64,000 nucleotides of DNA from an uncultured Bacilli bacterium (lineage in GTDB: Bacteria; Bacillota_I; Bacilli_A; RF39; UBA660), in contig CALVUP010000005.1 of assembly GCA_944363635.1 (NCBI GenBank), positions 21,909-85,908 of the forward strand, written 5' to 3'. Shown in pieces: positions 53,969 through 62,272 of this stretch. Below the pieces are notes generated by a model. The model was not told the DNA's origin, did not search any database, and saw nothing but the letters and a program-made list of their open reading frames with translations. Each line of letters opens with the position of its first letter. The stretch's first letter is position 1. Both the position numbers and the translations under genes were made by a program.

Positions 53969-54958
53969 TTACTTTTTCTGTAATGTGTTTTCGTACTTCT
54001 TAATTAATTGTATTGCTTTATTTTCTGAAGCTTTGGGATCACCTCCATAGATACTGTTGCCAATATGCTCCAATAATTCCGAAGCCAGATAATTACTAGG
54101 AATGATTTGATACAAATGATCATATAAGATATCTGCTCCTTTTGTATATCTAGAAAGAAGAAGTATATTTCCACACAAACGATCCAATCTTTCTCCTAAT
54201 TTAGGGTAATTTCCTGAATAGAAAGGATCTACTAAAGAGCAATCGTAATCGTTTATAATTTCTTCTAAAGCTCTTTCTTGATAACAATCCATTGCATTAG
54301 GAACCTGTTCAATTTTATAAAATATATCATTGTTTTCTAACATGATGGGACGCGTTTTTACATTATTTTCATAAAATCCTGTTTTGACATGTAAGATATT
54401 TTTTTCTTCATTAATCGTATAATTCGTAACTTTTAAATGTCCTATCTCATGAAGTAAGATATTTTTTATTCTAATTTTCTCTTCTTCTGTTGCTTCATGA
54501 TCAGGCATCATTCTAGGTGTAATAACTTGAATTTCATTTTCAACAGGAATATATAAAGCAGATGGTTGTACTCGTTCAAATGTAGACCATGAAGTAATAT
54601 ATTTTAAAGATAAGTTTTTACGATTTTGACTTAGATAATTCACTGGATAATGATGCTCAAGATTGTATTCTTGATGCTTATTTAAAAGATCTATCGTCAA
54701 ATAAGCCATTGAGGTCGGTGCTTGGTCAAACAAATTATATTTTTTATAGTTTTTATCACGCATATGTTCTTTAATTATAGAATTTTCTTTTAACTGATCT
54801 GGATAAAATTCATATAAACCATTGGGTCTATATTCTTCCTTTTCGTTATAGTAAGAATAATATTTGATTCTTTTCGTTTCTAGATCTATTCCAACAACTC
54901 CAAAAGGTATAGCATGATTATAATCATATAACTTATTTATTTGAATTATTTTACTCAT
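53969..54958 (-). CDS. Putative zinc metallopeptidase-like protein (HEIGH motif)
   Basis: This 329-residue protein has the zinc-protease motif LLHEIGHLKV (H170, E171, H174) on a predicted helix. A possible third ligand is a glutamate in YQERALEEIINDYDC about 50-60 residues later, the gluzincin pattern. It has no signal peptide or membrane segment, so the target would be cytoplasmic. It lies upstream of the ADP-ribosyltransferase-like fusion and has a terminator between them, so it may be a separate unit. I do not recognise a family for the rest. Its active site could also be degenerate. Confidence 0.65.
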   Translation of the reverse strand: MSKIIQINKLYDYNHAIPFGVVGIDLETKRIKYYSYYNEKEEYRPNGLYEFYPDQLKENSIIKEHMRDKNYKKYNLFDQAPTSMAYLTIDLLNKHQEYNLEHHYPVNYLSQNRKNLSLKYITSWSTFERVQPSALYIPVENEIQVITPRMMPDHEATEEEKIRIKNILLHEIGHLKVTNYTINEEKNILHVKTGFYENNVKTRPIMLENNDIFYKIEQVPNAMDCYQERALEEIINDYDCSLVDPFYSGNYPKLGERLDRLCGNILLLSRYTKGADILYDHLYQIIPSNYLASELLEHIGNSIYGGDPKASENKAIQLIKKYENTLQKK

Positions 54959-55101
54959 TTTTGCACTTCCTTATCAATTTGGCCCTTATTCTATCATATA
55001 CTTTCGTTCTTAGCAAGAATCTATTTTCTTACAAATTGATATTAAATACTATAATATAAACATTTTATAAATTGTATTTTCATAAATTTAAACAAAATAA
55101 A

Positions 55102-55134
55102 AACTTACGAACCTTTTATTACAGTCCGTAAGTT
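55102..55134 (-). terminator. Terminator after tRNA-Gly
   Basis: AACTTACG and CGTAAGTT pair over 8 bp on the minus strand with a 17-base loop and a T-rich tail, a few bases past the tRNA 3' end. Confidence 0.8.
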
Positions 55135-55143
55135 ATTTTTTTA

Positions 55144-55218
55144 TGGAGCAGATGAGGGAAATCGAATCCCCGTCACAGCCTTGGCAAGGCCGTATTCTAA
55201 CCACTAAACTACATCTGC
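55144..55218 (-). tRNA. tRNA-Gly (anticodon GCC)
   Basis: The minus strand reads a full cloverleaf: acceptor GCAGATG with CATCTGC, D-arm around TAGTTTAGTGGTTAGAA, anticodon stem ACGGC/GCTGT with loop CTTGCCAAG holding GCC, and T-arm GGGGATTCGATTCCCC. The CCA end is encoded in the DNA. Confidence 0.97.
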
Positions 55219-55227
55219 ATGTATATA

Positions 55228-55256
55228 ATTATAACAAAAAAGTATCTCAATTACAA
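55228..55256 (-). promoter_or_regulatory. Promoter of tRNA-Gly
   Basis: TTGTAA and TATAAT on the minus strand are 17 bases apart, ending ten bases before the tRNA. It overlaps the terminator of the upstream gene. Confidence 0.75.
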
Positions 55257-55263
55257 GATACTT
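55240..55263 (-). terminator. Terminator of the GHL10-type gene
   Basis: AAGTATCT and AGATACTT pair over 8 bp with an eight-base loop and a T tail on the minus strand. It contains the stop codon and the tRNA promoter's -35 box. Confidence 0.8.
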
Positions 55264-56456
55264 TTTATATTATCTACTTCTTTTAATACATTATCATTAT
55301 AATTTAAATGATTAAAATAATAATCATAACGATAAATAGCAAACCCAGTGTAATGGGATAAATTTCTAGAATAGATAATTTGCCTTTTAATAATATCAAA
55401 ATTATCAACCCATTCTTCATATCCACTACCAGCATATGTATCTTTATCCCCTGCTTTATATAAAGATAAAGCTGGTATTAAAGAAATATTATTCGTAATT
55501 AAACTATTCCACTCTTCAATGGTATCCGCAAAAGGAACTACTTCATGTAAGAAGCCATAATAGACTTGTGGCATAATAAAATCAATATAATCAGTAGAAG
55601 AACACCATTTCTTAACATCGGCATGATGTGTACTATAATTGTTATTTATATTTCCATCAGGAGAAATCCCAAATAAAATACTTTCATTGTTATTTTTTAT
55701 CGTTTTATAGACTTGATAGATTAAATCGTTTACCACTTCTAAATGATAATCCTCTAAACTTTTTTCTCCCCCATTATTTACATATTCTTTATAATTTTCA
55801 TAATCAATTTCTTCGTTTGGATAAAAATAATCATCAAATAATAAACCATCAATATCATAATTCTTACTTAATTCATCAATTCCATTTATAATTAATTTTT
55901 GCACTTCTTTACTGGATGGATTAAAGAAAATACCTTTATCTTTTATAACCTCTATGTTTTCAGTATCTAACCATGGATATGCAACGGATTTTTCTGTAAT
56001 GGTGCTTATGTCACTCACATTTCTTATGCGATAAGGATTTACCCAAGCGTATAACTTCATATTAAACGCATGTGCTTTTTGAATAAAATACTCCAAAATA
56101 TCTAAATCAAGATTATCCCCCTCTGCTTCTACAACGGTCGAAGAAGTTGGAAAATAATCGGAATAATAAATGCTATCTGCAAAAGATCTTACTTGTAATA
56201 TAATTACATTAAAATTGGCATTATGAATATTATTAACCATTTCATCAATATTTTGTTGTTTTTCTTCTTTATCTTTGTTTTTTAACAATTTAGAATAATC
56301 AATATAAGAAACAAACACATAACGATCTTCGTCAGACACTTCCATAACAGGTTCTGTTTGTTCATCCACTTCTTCTTTGGTTTTATTTAAATTATAATCA
56401 ATCACCCAAAGAGAAAGTATACAAAATACAATTGCAAATAAAATATATTTTTTCAT
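55251..56456 (-). CDS. GHL10/DUF187-type glycoside hydrolase, membrane-anchored
   Basis: This protein of about 401 residues has one N-terminal helix (about 2-20). An external barrel follows with VSYIDYSKLL, NVIILQVRSFADSIYYSDYFP, MKLYAWVNPYRIR and GIFFNPSSKEVQKLII. The acidic catalytic region is IDGLLFDDYFYP, followed by DFIMPQVYYGFLHE. These are hallmarks of the GHL10/YngK family, thought to act on cell-wall glycans. The start is the second ATG, MKKYILF. It is a single-gene unit. Confidence 0.87.
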   Translation of the reverse strand: MKKYILFAIVFCILSLWVIDYNLNKTKEEVDEQTEPVMEVSDEDRYVFVSYIDYSKLLKNKDKEEKQQNIDEMVNNIHNANFNVIILQVRSFADSIYYSDYFPTSSTVVEAEGDNLDLDILEYFIQKAHAFNMKLYAWVNPYRIRNVSDISTITEKSVAYPWLDTENIEVIKDKGIFFNPSSKEVQKLIINGIDELSKNYDIDGLLFDDYFYPNEEIDYENYKEYVNNGGEKSLEDYHLEVVNDLIYQVYKTIKNNNESILFGISPDGNINNNYSTHHADVKKWCSSTDYIDFIMPQVYYGFLHEVVPFADTIEEWNSLITNNISLIPALSLYKAGDKDTYAGSGYEEWVDNFDIIKRQIIYSRNLSHYTGFAIYRYDYYFNHLNYNDNVLKEVDNIKSIL

Positions 56457-56503
56457 ATGCTTCACCTAATATAATCAAAGCATAAAAAAAACGATATTTT
56501 TGT

Positions 56504-57145
56504 CTATTCTTGGAGATCAGTCTTTTTTATTACATAAATTTTTTCATCTTTATAAAAACCATAAAAAATATTATTTAAATTAACATTTTCTTTATGAATT
56601 AATTTTTTTAACCAATTGATATCTTTATTCAATTGTCTTAAAGCATCTTCATCTATTTCTCCATCTAATATCAGTGGGAGTGGATAGGTATCTGTTTTGC
56701 CTTTCGTAAATACAGAGAGTCTCCCATTATTTTCTAAAATAGCATAATCCACTTCCTCTATACTTCTGATGGATTTACTTCGAAGTTGCGTAAGCAAATC
56801 ATCTAGATTATAACGTTGTTTGATCATTTCTTTAAAATTTACTTTTCCACGATTAATAATTACTGAAGGTTTTCCTTCAAATAAATCTCTAATCTTAGCA
56901 TTTTTTATTGTGACTTTCGCCGTAATCACTTGAAATATAACTAAAAATAAAATAGCGGCAATAGGTATAAATATGTTTTCTTCATAGTTTTCAATTCCCA
57001 TAGCGGCCAGTTCTGCAATCAAAACAGATACAATTAAATCAATAATACCTAATTCTCCAACCTCTCTTTTTCCCATCATTCGGTAAACCAAAGTAATTAC
57101 AATATAAAAAGCAAGTGTTCTAAGTATGACAATCAAAAAATCCAT
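56504..57145 (-). CDS. DUF421 (YetF/YrbG-type) membrane protein
   Basis: This protein of about 213 residues has three membrane helices (MDFLIVILRTLAFYIVITLVYR, then IIDLIVSVLIAELAAM, then IFIPIAAILFLVIFQVI) and the GKREVGELGIIDL signature. Its cytoplasmic C-domain has KPSVIINRGKVNFKEMIKQRYN and SIRSIEEVDYAILENNGRLSVF. The family is conserved in spore-formers, some members being linked to spore quality. The start is the ATG after TAGGTGATATT; the upstream open frame lacks a ribosome site. Confidence 0.9.
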   Translation of the reverse strand: MDFLIVILRTLAFYIVITLVYRMMGKREVGELGIIDLIVSVLIAELAAMGIENYEENIFIPIAAILFLVIFQVITAKVTIKNAKIRDLFEGKPSVIINRGKVNFKEMIKQRYNLDDLLTQLRSKSIRSIEEVDYAILENNGRLSVFTKGKTDTYPLPLILDGEIDEDALRQLNKDINWLKKLIHKENVNLNNIFYGFYKDEKIYVIKKTDLQE

Positions 57146-57218
57146 AATATCACCTAATTTTATTGTGTTAAATGTCATAACTTTTTATACAAAATAATAA
57201 AATATTATAGGTGATTTT

Positions 57219-57578
57219 ATGAAAAAAATACTAAAATATTTAAAATGTATTGGATGGATTATCGTCATAAATTTAATCCTTAGTTTTATTCTTACGCTTT
57301 TACACTATTTTGATGTTTTTTCACCAAATACAATAAAAACTTTAAAACTACTTAGTGTTATACTGTCTATGCTTATTGGTGGTATCTACATAGGACGAAA
57401 AAGTAATAAAAAAGGATATTTAGAGGGAGTAAAAATTGGACTTGTTTTTATTGTATTGATCTTCCTTTTTACCCTTATTAGTAAAAATTTTGCATTTAAA
57501 TCTCTTATCTATTATTTCATTATCTTAATTTCTTCTACCGTTGGTGCGATGATTGGAATACAAATAAAGAAAGATTGA
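57219..57578 (+). CDS. TIGR04086/DUF3792-like four-helix membrane protein
   Basis: This 119-residue protein has four membrane helices in two pairs (about 9-30, 38-58, 66-84 and 91-113), with GGIYIGRKSNKKGYLEGVKIGL between the second and third, and GAMIGIQIKKD at the end. That pattern is characteristic of TIGR04086 proteins, found in spore-forming Firmicutes, function unknown. It is divergent from the DUF421 gene and convergent with the next gene. Confidence 0.75.
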   Translation: MKKILKYLKCIGWIIVINLILSFILTLLHYFDVFSPNTIKTLKLLSVILSMLIGGIYIGRKSNKKGYLEGVKIGLVFIVLIFLFTLISKNFAFKSLIYYFIILISSTVGAMIGIQIKKD

Positions 57579-57595
57579 TCTATGAATCAATCTTT
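57570..57595. terminator. Bidirectional terminator between convergent genes
   Basis: AAAGATTGAT and ATCAATCTTT make a 10-bp stem with a six-base loop. It lies at the end of the plus-strand TIGR04086-like gene and just past the stop of the minus-strand TasA-like gene. Confidence 0.85.
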
Positions 57596-57603
57596 CTCTT
57601 TAT

Positions 57604-59331
57604 TTATTTTACTTCTATTAATCGTATCCAATATGTACCATCTTCAAATTGATCAATCGCTACTGGTTTTATATCTGCTTTCTCATTTCTTATCGCAATA
57701 AATAAGTTTCCATTACTATCTGTTGTTACCGTACGAGAATGATCTTTACCAAAGCCTTCTGTTTCTGTATAAGGTGTTGTGTAAGATCCCCCACTCTTGA
57801 TGAAGAAAACCGCTTTATTATTTTGATATGGCACATTTGAAGTTACTTTATACTGTGTATTGGGTTTTAAAGTATACACCAAATGATCATTGGTTGAACC
57901 ACTGGCTGTAGTTTTATTTTTATAAAATTCTTGGTAATCAAACAAATTGATTTTGTCTGGTTCTTTTGCTAATTCTTCTATAGCTGCATCCAATTGTTCC
58001 TGCGTTACTTCTCTTGTATTGTATAAAGCGATGGCTTGATTTATTTTTTCGATATAGCCATCTATATCATAATCAAAAGGATCGTAATTATAAATTTTCT
58101 CTTTATACTTTTCAATTTCAGATTTAAATTTAGTCTTATCATAAGTATATAAAGTAAATCCTGGCATTACATAATTAGCATTCTCATCTTGAATAGAGAA
58201 ATGATTCGCATCATAGAACGAAGCTTGTCCGTTTGATGTGTCTTCATAATATCCATAAAAACCTATATTTACTTTTTGCGCATTGATCGTTTTGGTTTGA
58301 TCTTTTACTGTACCTGTCAAAACAAAGGGATATGTTCCTGTTATTTGCCCATTATTTGCTTCATAATCAAATGCTCCTGTGGTTACGAATTTTCCCGTTT
58401 GCGTTGGAAAGGTAAATACATCATCAATCGTTACCAAATTGCTTTGATCAAAAATTGTCGTATCTGTCGCTAAAGAATTTTCGGATTGTGGATGTTCCAC
58501 CTGTGTAGTCCCATCAAAAGCACTCTTATAAGAAACTTTTACATCCTGACTATCTAATGTTTCACTTACGTCCATATAGACTTTATTTTTACTTACTTTT
58601 ATATAGAGAGATTGATCCTCATTTGATTTGTAAGAAACTTTATATTCTTCTGCTTCAGTACTTCCTTCCTGATAAGGAATCGCTGTTGTATTTAAACTAC
58701 TCGCATAGGCATCATATGTATATTTGAATTCTTTATTGATAATCTTTACATTTTCATTGTTATTTAATGTTGCAGTTGAAAGCCCGACTTGTGAATCAAA
58801 CGTGACTTTTTTATCTGAATCACTCGTATTGGTTAACATGACTGTGATTTCTTTTTGATTATTATTGCTTGATGCTTTATCAATCGTGTACTGCCCGTTT
58901 TCATTGGGTTTATCTTTTGATACTTCTAAGTATTTGACTTCAACTGTATCATTGGCTACTTGATCTTCATCATTATAAACGACATAATTTAAATTGTATT
59001 TGGCTTTAACTGCATTGGTGTTTTCTATTGTAATGGTAGCCATTTTACTTGAATCGGCCTCTACATATATGGTATGGTTCTCATCAAAGTCGTTACTACG
59101 AATATTACTTACGAGGTTTCCTACCACAATATTAAATGCCCTATCCTTTTCTTGAGCCACCGTAAACAAGGCATAAGATACATAGCTACCTAACAATACA
59201 AGGCTTCCAAAGATAATAAACAATAAGTACGTATTTTTAGGACTTACTGTTTTTCTTAAATAATACCCAAGTTTTGTATTGTTCATTAAATTGTTATAAC
59301 TATTTTTAATTTTATTGGTCCATTTCTTCAT
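57604..59331 (-). CDS. Large TasA-like/SipW-type surface protein
   Basis: This 575-residue protein has a basic N-terminus and a helix (about 32-56) ending SYVSYALFTVAQEKDRAFNIV, which resembles the SipW-type signal regions of the other two TasA-like proteins. An Ig-like beta module follows (about 60-190, with VKAKYNLNYVVYN and VTFDSQVGLST), then a second beta domain. A short helical repeat with YDIDGYIEKINQAIALYNTREV (about 415-460) lies ahead of a C-terminal beta domain. There is no sortase motif. It is alone between terminators. A cell-surface matrix or adhesion role is inferred from the architecture. Confidence 0.7.
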   Translation of the reverse strand: MKKWTNKIKNSYNNLMNNTKLGYYLRKTVSPKNTYLLFIIFGSLVLLGSYVSYALFTVAQEKDRAFNIVVGNLVSNIRSNDFDENHTIYVEADSSKMATITIENTNAVKAKYNLNYVVYNDEDQVANDTVEVKYLEVSKDKPNENGQYTIDKASSNNNQKEITVMLTNTSDSDKKVTFDSQVGLSTATLNNNENVKIINKEFKYTYDAYASSLNTTAIPYQEGSTEAEEYKVSYKSNEDQSLYIKVSKNKVYMDVSETLDSQDVKVSYKSAFDGTTQVEHPQSENSLATDTTIFDQSNLVTIDDVFTFPTQTGKFVTTGAFDYEANNGQITGTYPFVLTGTVKDQTKTINAQKVNIGFYGYYEDTSNGQASFYDANHFSIQDENANYVMPGFTLYTYDKTKFKSEIEKYKEKIYNYDPFDYDIDGYIEKINQAIALYNTREVTQEQLDAAIEELAKEPDKINLFDYQEFYKNKTTASGSTNDHLVYTLKPNTQYKVTSNVPYQNNKAVFFIKSGGSYTTPYTETEGFGKDHSRTVTTDSNGNLFIAIRNEKADIKPVAIDQFEDGTYWIRLIEVK

Positions 59332-59403
59332 ATAGCTATACCTCGCCTATTGTATTCTATATTCATTATACTTAAAAAACTCTTTTTTTTCAACCAGGAA
59401 TCT

Positions 59404-60408
59404 TTAAATCAAAGATTTTCTTGTATATACATCTACTTTTTGATCAATATATACATCGATTTGACATTTATCTGTAATTTTAACAAATCCAAGTCCATTA
59501 ATTACAATATCTTCGTAATGATTCATATCATATGTCTTTTTATTTAAATCTTTTAATAATGTACATTTTGTTGCATTATATCGCTTTACTTTTAAGTTGT
59601 TGGAAACATAAACAACAAAACTATTTTTACTATCCCCAAAATAATCAATTCTAACCAAATTATCAATAATTAAACATTGATTCTTTTTCATTTGATATAC
59701 TTTTGGTTTAATTTCTTTTTTAGGAATTATATTTTTTAAAAGAGAAGGATCTACAAAATTTAATATATTTCCATTATCTACAAGCCCAGGTGTATCAATT
59801 AAAGTTAAATGTTCATTAAGTGGAATGCTTATTTTATCTAAAGTCGTTGATGGCATAGGAGATATCGTTAATTCTTGAGGATTGTTTGAATAGTTTTTTA
59901 ACAATTTATTAATTAAAGTACTCTTTCCTGAATTGGTTTTTCCTACAACATAGACATCAGATGTAGTTTGAAAAAACTTAATACGATTTAATAAGTAATC
60001 AATATTATAATTTTTTTCACTACTAATAATTACAATATCTTCAAAAAAATCTGTTTGTTCTTTGACATAATTTATAATTTTTTCATTTTTAATACTTTTT
60101 GGTAGAACATCTCTTTTATTAATAACCAATAAAATTTTATTTTGAATATATTTTCTTATTTCCATGAAATCTTGATCTAAATTCAAAATATCCACCACAT
60201 ATAAAACCAAATCTTTGGTATTGTTAATGCTTTTTAATATTTCAATATATTCTTCGTTCGTTTTTGTAACTGTTTTATATTCTCCATAGTTTTTCATACG
60301 AAAACATCTTTGGCATATATCATTTTCTAAACTTGTAGTATACCCATCATCTAAAACATTTTCATCTTGTAACTTTACACCACAACCACTACAATATTTT
60401 TCAATCAT
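59404..60408 (-). CDS. yqeH: Ribosome biogenesis GTPase YqeH
   Basis: This protein of about 334 residues has a CSGCG...CQRC zinc finger at the N-terminus. A circularly permuted GTPase follows: NKRDVLP (G4) comes first, then VVGKTNSGKSTLINKL (G1) and DTPGLVD (G3), and a C-terminal domain. YqeH helps 30S assembly. The start is the ATG of MIEKYCSG, after AAAGGAA. It overlaps yqeG by 8 bases. In Bacillus aroE, yhbY and nadD follow; here they do not. Confidence 0.94.
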   Translation of the reverse strand: MIEKYCSGCGVKLQDENVLDDGYTTSLENDICQRCFRMKNYGEYKTVTKTNEEYIEILKSINNTKDLVLYVVDILNLDQDFMEIRKYIQNKILLVINKRDVLPKSIKNEKIINYVKEQTDFFEDIVIISSEKNYNIDYLLNRIKFFQTTSDVYVVGKTNSGKSTLINKLLKNYSNNPQELTISPMPSTTLDKISIPLNEHLTLIDTPGLVDNGNILNFVDPSLLKNIIPKKEIKPKVYQMKKNQCLIIDNLVRIDYFGDSKNSFVVYVSNNLKVKRYNATKCTLLKDLNKKTYDMNHYEDIVINGLGFVKITDKCQIDVYIDQKVDVYTRKSLI

Positions 60409-60919
60409 AATATTTTCCTTTCTCAAACAATTTTTTCTTTTTTAATTGTTTTAATACTTTGTTTTCAATCCATCGATTTAAAGCTGTGATCTTTAAATCT
60501 TTTTTCCCTAATGGATCCACTAAAACGGTATCGATTTTATATAAATTTCCAGATAAAACATCTGTCATGATTTGATCCCCAATCATACACATTTCTTCTT
60601 TTTGACACTGGTATTTCTTTTTGATTTGTATTAATCCTTTGGTTAATGGTTTCATGGCCATAGAAATAAAAGGGACTTCTAATTGATCACTATATTCCTT
60701 AACTCTTTTTTTTGTGTTATTGGAAATAATCAATACAATAAAATCTGTTTTTAACTTATCGAATAAAGCTTTGGTTTTTTTTGGTGTTTTCTTCTCATCG
60801 ACTAAAGCAATTGTATTATCCAAATCAAATATCAAATATTTTATTCCTTTTTTCTTTAACTTTTTATAATCAATTTTAAAAATACTTTTTTGATATATAT
60901 TGGGCACATATATATGCAT
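60401..60919 (-). CDS. yqeG: YqeG-family HAD phosphatase
   Basis: This 172-residue HAD IIIA-type phosphatase has the nucleophile motif FDLDNTIALVD, the second motif LIISNNTKKRV, and the third region KKKYQCQKEEMCMIGDQIMTDVLSG. The family is found with yqeH in Firmicutes; related enzymes dephosphorylate phosphatidylglycerophosphate. It overlaps the downstream yqeH start. Confidence 0.93.
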   Translation of the reverse strand: MHIYVPNIYQKSIFKIDYKKLKKKGIKYLIFDLDNTIALVDEKKTPKKTKALFDKLKTDFIVLIISNNTKKRVKEYSDQLEVPFISMAMKPLTKGLIQIKKKYQCQKEEMCMIGDQIMTDVLSGNLYKIDTVLVDPLGKKDLKITALNRWIENKVLKQLKKKKLFEKGKYYD

Positions 60920-60990
60920 AGAATCACCACACTATCTTTATTATATAAAAAAAAGAGTATGAAATCAACATTCCACATTCTAATATCTAT

Positions 60991-61443
60991 CTAAAAAAGC
61001 TTTACTTTGACTTTTTTAGATGTCAACTGCATTTCTTTTTTTTGCTTTTCTTTAAGAGTTGTAAATATGGGCGCAAAAGCGTTACGATTTAAAGTCATAA
61101 AAAATTGATTTTCTTCATCCTTCGATATTGTTAACATCGTTAATACAATTTCTTGCCTTCTTTTGGAAATAAGTAGAAGTTTATCTTCTAAAGACGTATC
61201 TAAAAAATAAACATTTTTATCTTCTCCTAATATTTCTTCCATGCTGGGGAAAAGAAGACTATTTTGATCAAAGGAGAATACACTTGGCTGCTTGTTTTTA
61301 CTGATAAGACGAATATCCAAACCATCGGTTGAATGATGGAAAATCATCTTTGTATGATTTGGTTTAATGATTTTTAGGGTTTCTCCTTCTACCTCGCTTT
61401 TTGTATAATTATATGTATATTGATTATTATCGACTACTTCCAT
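60991..61443 (-). CDS. Hypothetical protein
   Basis: I do not recognise this 150-residue protein. It starts at the ATG of MEVVDNNQYTY, four bases after AGGTGG; the longer open frame upstream overlaps the end of sigK and is not supported. It is soluble and beta-rich (SEVEGETLKIIKPNHTKMIFHH, LDIRLISKNKQPSVFSF) with a basic C-terminal tail. Position just after sigK suggests a mother-cell or sporulation context, but nothing else supports it. Confidence 0.6.
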   Translation of the reverse strand: MEVVDNNQYTYNYTKSEVEGETLKIIKPNHTKMIFHHSTDGLDIRLISKNKQPSVFSFDQNSLLFPSMEEILGEDKNVYFLDTSLEDKLLLISKRRQEIVLTMLTISKDEENQFFMTLNRNAFAPIFTTLKEKQKKEMQLTSKKVKVKLF

Positions 61444-61511
61444 ACGACCACCTATATAAGCATAACACATTTTGATAAAAAAGAGACCAAGAAAAAAAGA
61501 ATTAGACAATA

Positions 61512-62225
61512 TTAGTCATTTGGCTCTATTTTATTATTTTTAATGAATTCTCTAAGTAGTTTTGTCAAAGCTCTTTTTTCAATTCTAGAGACATAACTTC
61601 TTGAGATTTTTAAATCCTTCGCAATTTCTTTTTGGGTTTGTTCTTCTTGATTGTTTAAACCATATCTTTTTACCAATATTTCATATTCTCTTTTATTTAA
61701 CACTTTACAATATTTTTCTAATAACTTAATATTATCTTTAATATCAATTTCATCAATAAAATCAATTTTTGGAGTTTTTAAAATGTCAATAATAGTAATT
61801 TCGTTGCCATCTTTATCATATCCAATTGCTTCATTTAAAGAAATATTTTTACTATTCTTATTGTTTCCTCGAAAATACATTAAAATTTCATTTTCAATGC
61901 ATCTTGCACAATACGTTGTAATTTTTGTATTGTGATTTTTAGAATAGCTATCAACCCCTTTAATTAAACCAATTGTTCCTATACTAATCAGGTCATCTTG
62001 CTCATTAGGATTGCTATCAAATTTTTTAACAATATGGGCGACCAATCTTAAATTGTGTTCAATCAGCTTCGCACGTGCTTGTTTATCTCCTAATAACATC
62101 TTTTTAATACAATCATCCTCTTCTTCTTTACTAAGAGGTTCTTTAAAAACTTCATTGGAATAAGAAGCCGTTGAAAAGAAAAGTCCTTTAATCAATTGAA
62201 TGATATTTAAAAACAAAAAAATCAC
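61512..62225 (-). CDS. sigK: Late sporulation sigma factor SigK
   Basis: This 237-residue sigma factor has a short hydrophobic N-terminus (about residues 1-20), consistent with a pro-sequence. Region 2 is HNLRLVAHIVKKFDSNPNEQDDLISIGTIGLIKGVDSYS with YCARCIENEILMYFRG, and region 4 has KREYEILVKRYGLNNQEEQTQKEIA and ISRSYVSRIEKRAL. It closely resembles Bacillus SigK, the mother-cell late sigma. The coding region is uninterrupted, with no skin element. The start is a GTG within a long hairpin; a nearby TTG is an alternative. Confidence 0.92.
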   Translation of the reverse strand: MIFLFLNIIQLIKGLFFSTASYSNEVFKEPLSKEEEDDCIKKMLLGDKQARAKLIEHNLRLVAHIVKKFDSNPNEQDDLISIGTIGLIKGVDSYSKNHNTKITTYCARCIENEILMYFRGNNKNSKNISLNEAIGYDKDGNEITIIDILKTPKIDFIDEIDIKDNIKLLEKYCKVLNKREYEILVKRYGLNNQEEQTQKEIAKDLKISRSYVSRIEKRALTKLLREFIKNNKIEPND

Positions 62226-62267
62226 TTCCTACTTAAGTCTATGTAAACTTAAGATAGAAATGATTTT
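62218..62267 (-). promoter_or_regulatory. Long hairpin over the sigK start / terminator of the upstream gene
   Basis: On the minus strand AAAATCATTTC pairs with GAAGTGATTTT, and an inner stem pairs CTTAAGT with ACTTAAG. A run of T follows. It begins just after the stop of the anchored surface-protein gene and covers the ribosome site and GTG start of sigK. It could act as the upstream gene's terminator and also hide the sigK initiation region in read-through transcripts. Confidence 0.65.
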
Positions 62268-62272
62268 ATTTT

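Noticed and set aside
55144..55218. tRNA-Gly as an attachment site for a mobile element
   Set aside because: No integrase, second partial copy or direct repeat of the tRNA end is seen on either side.
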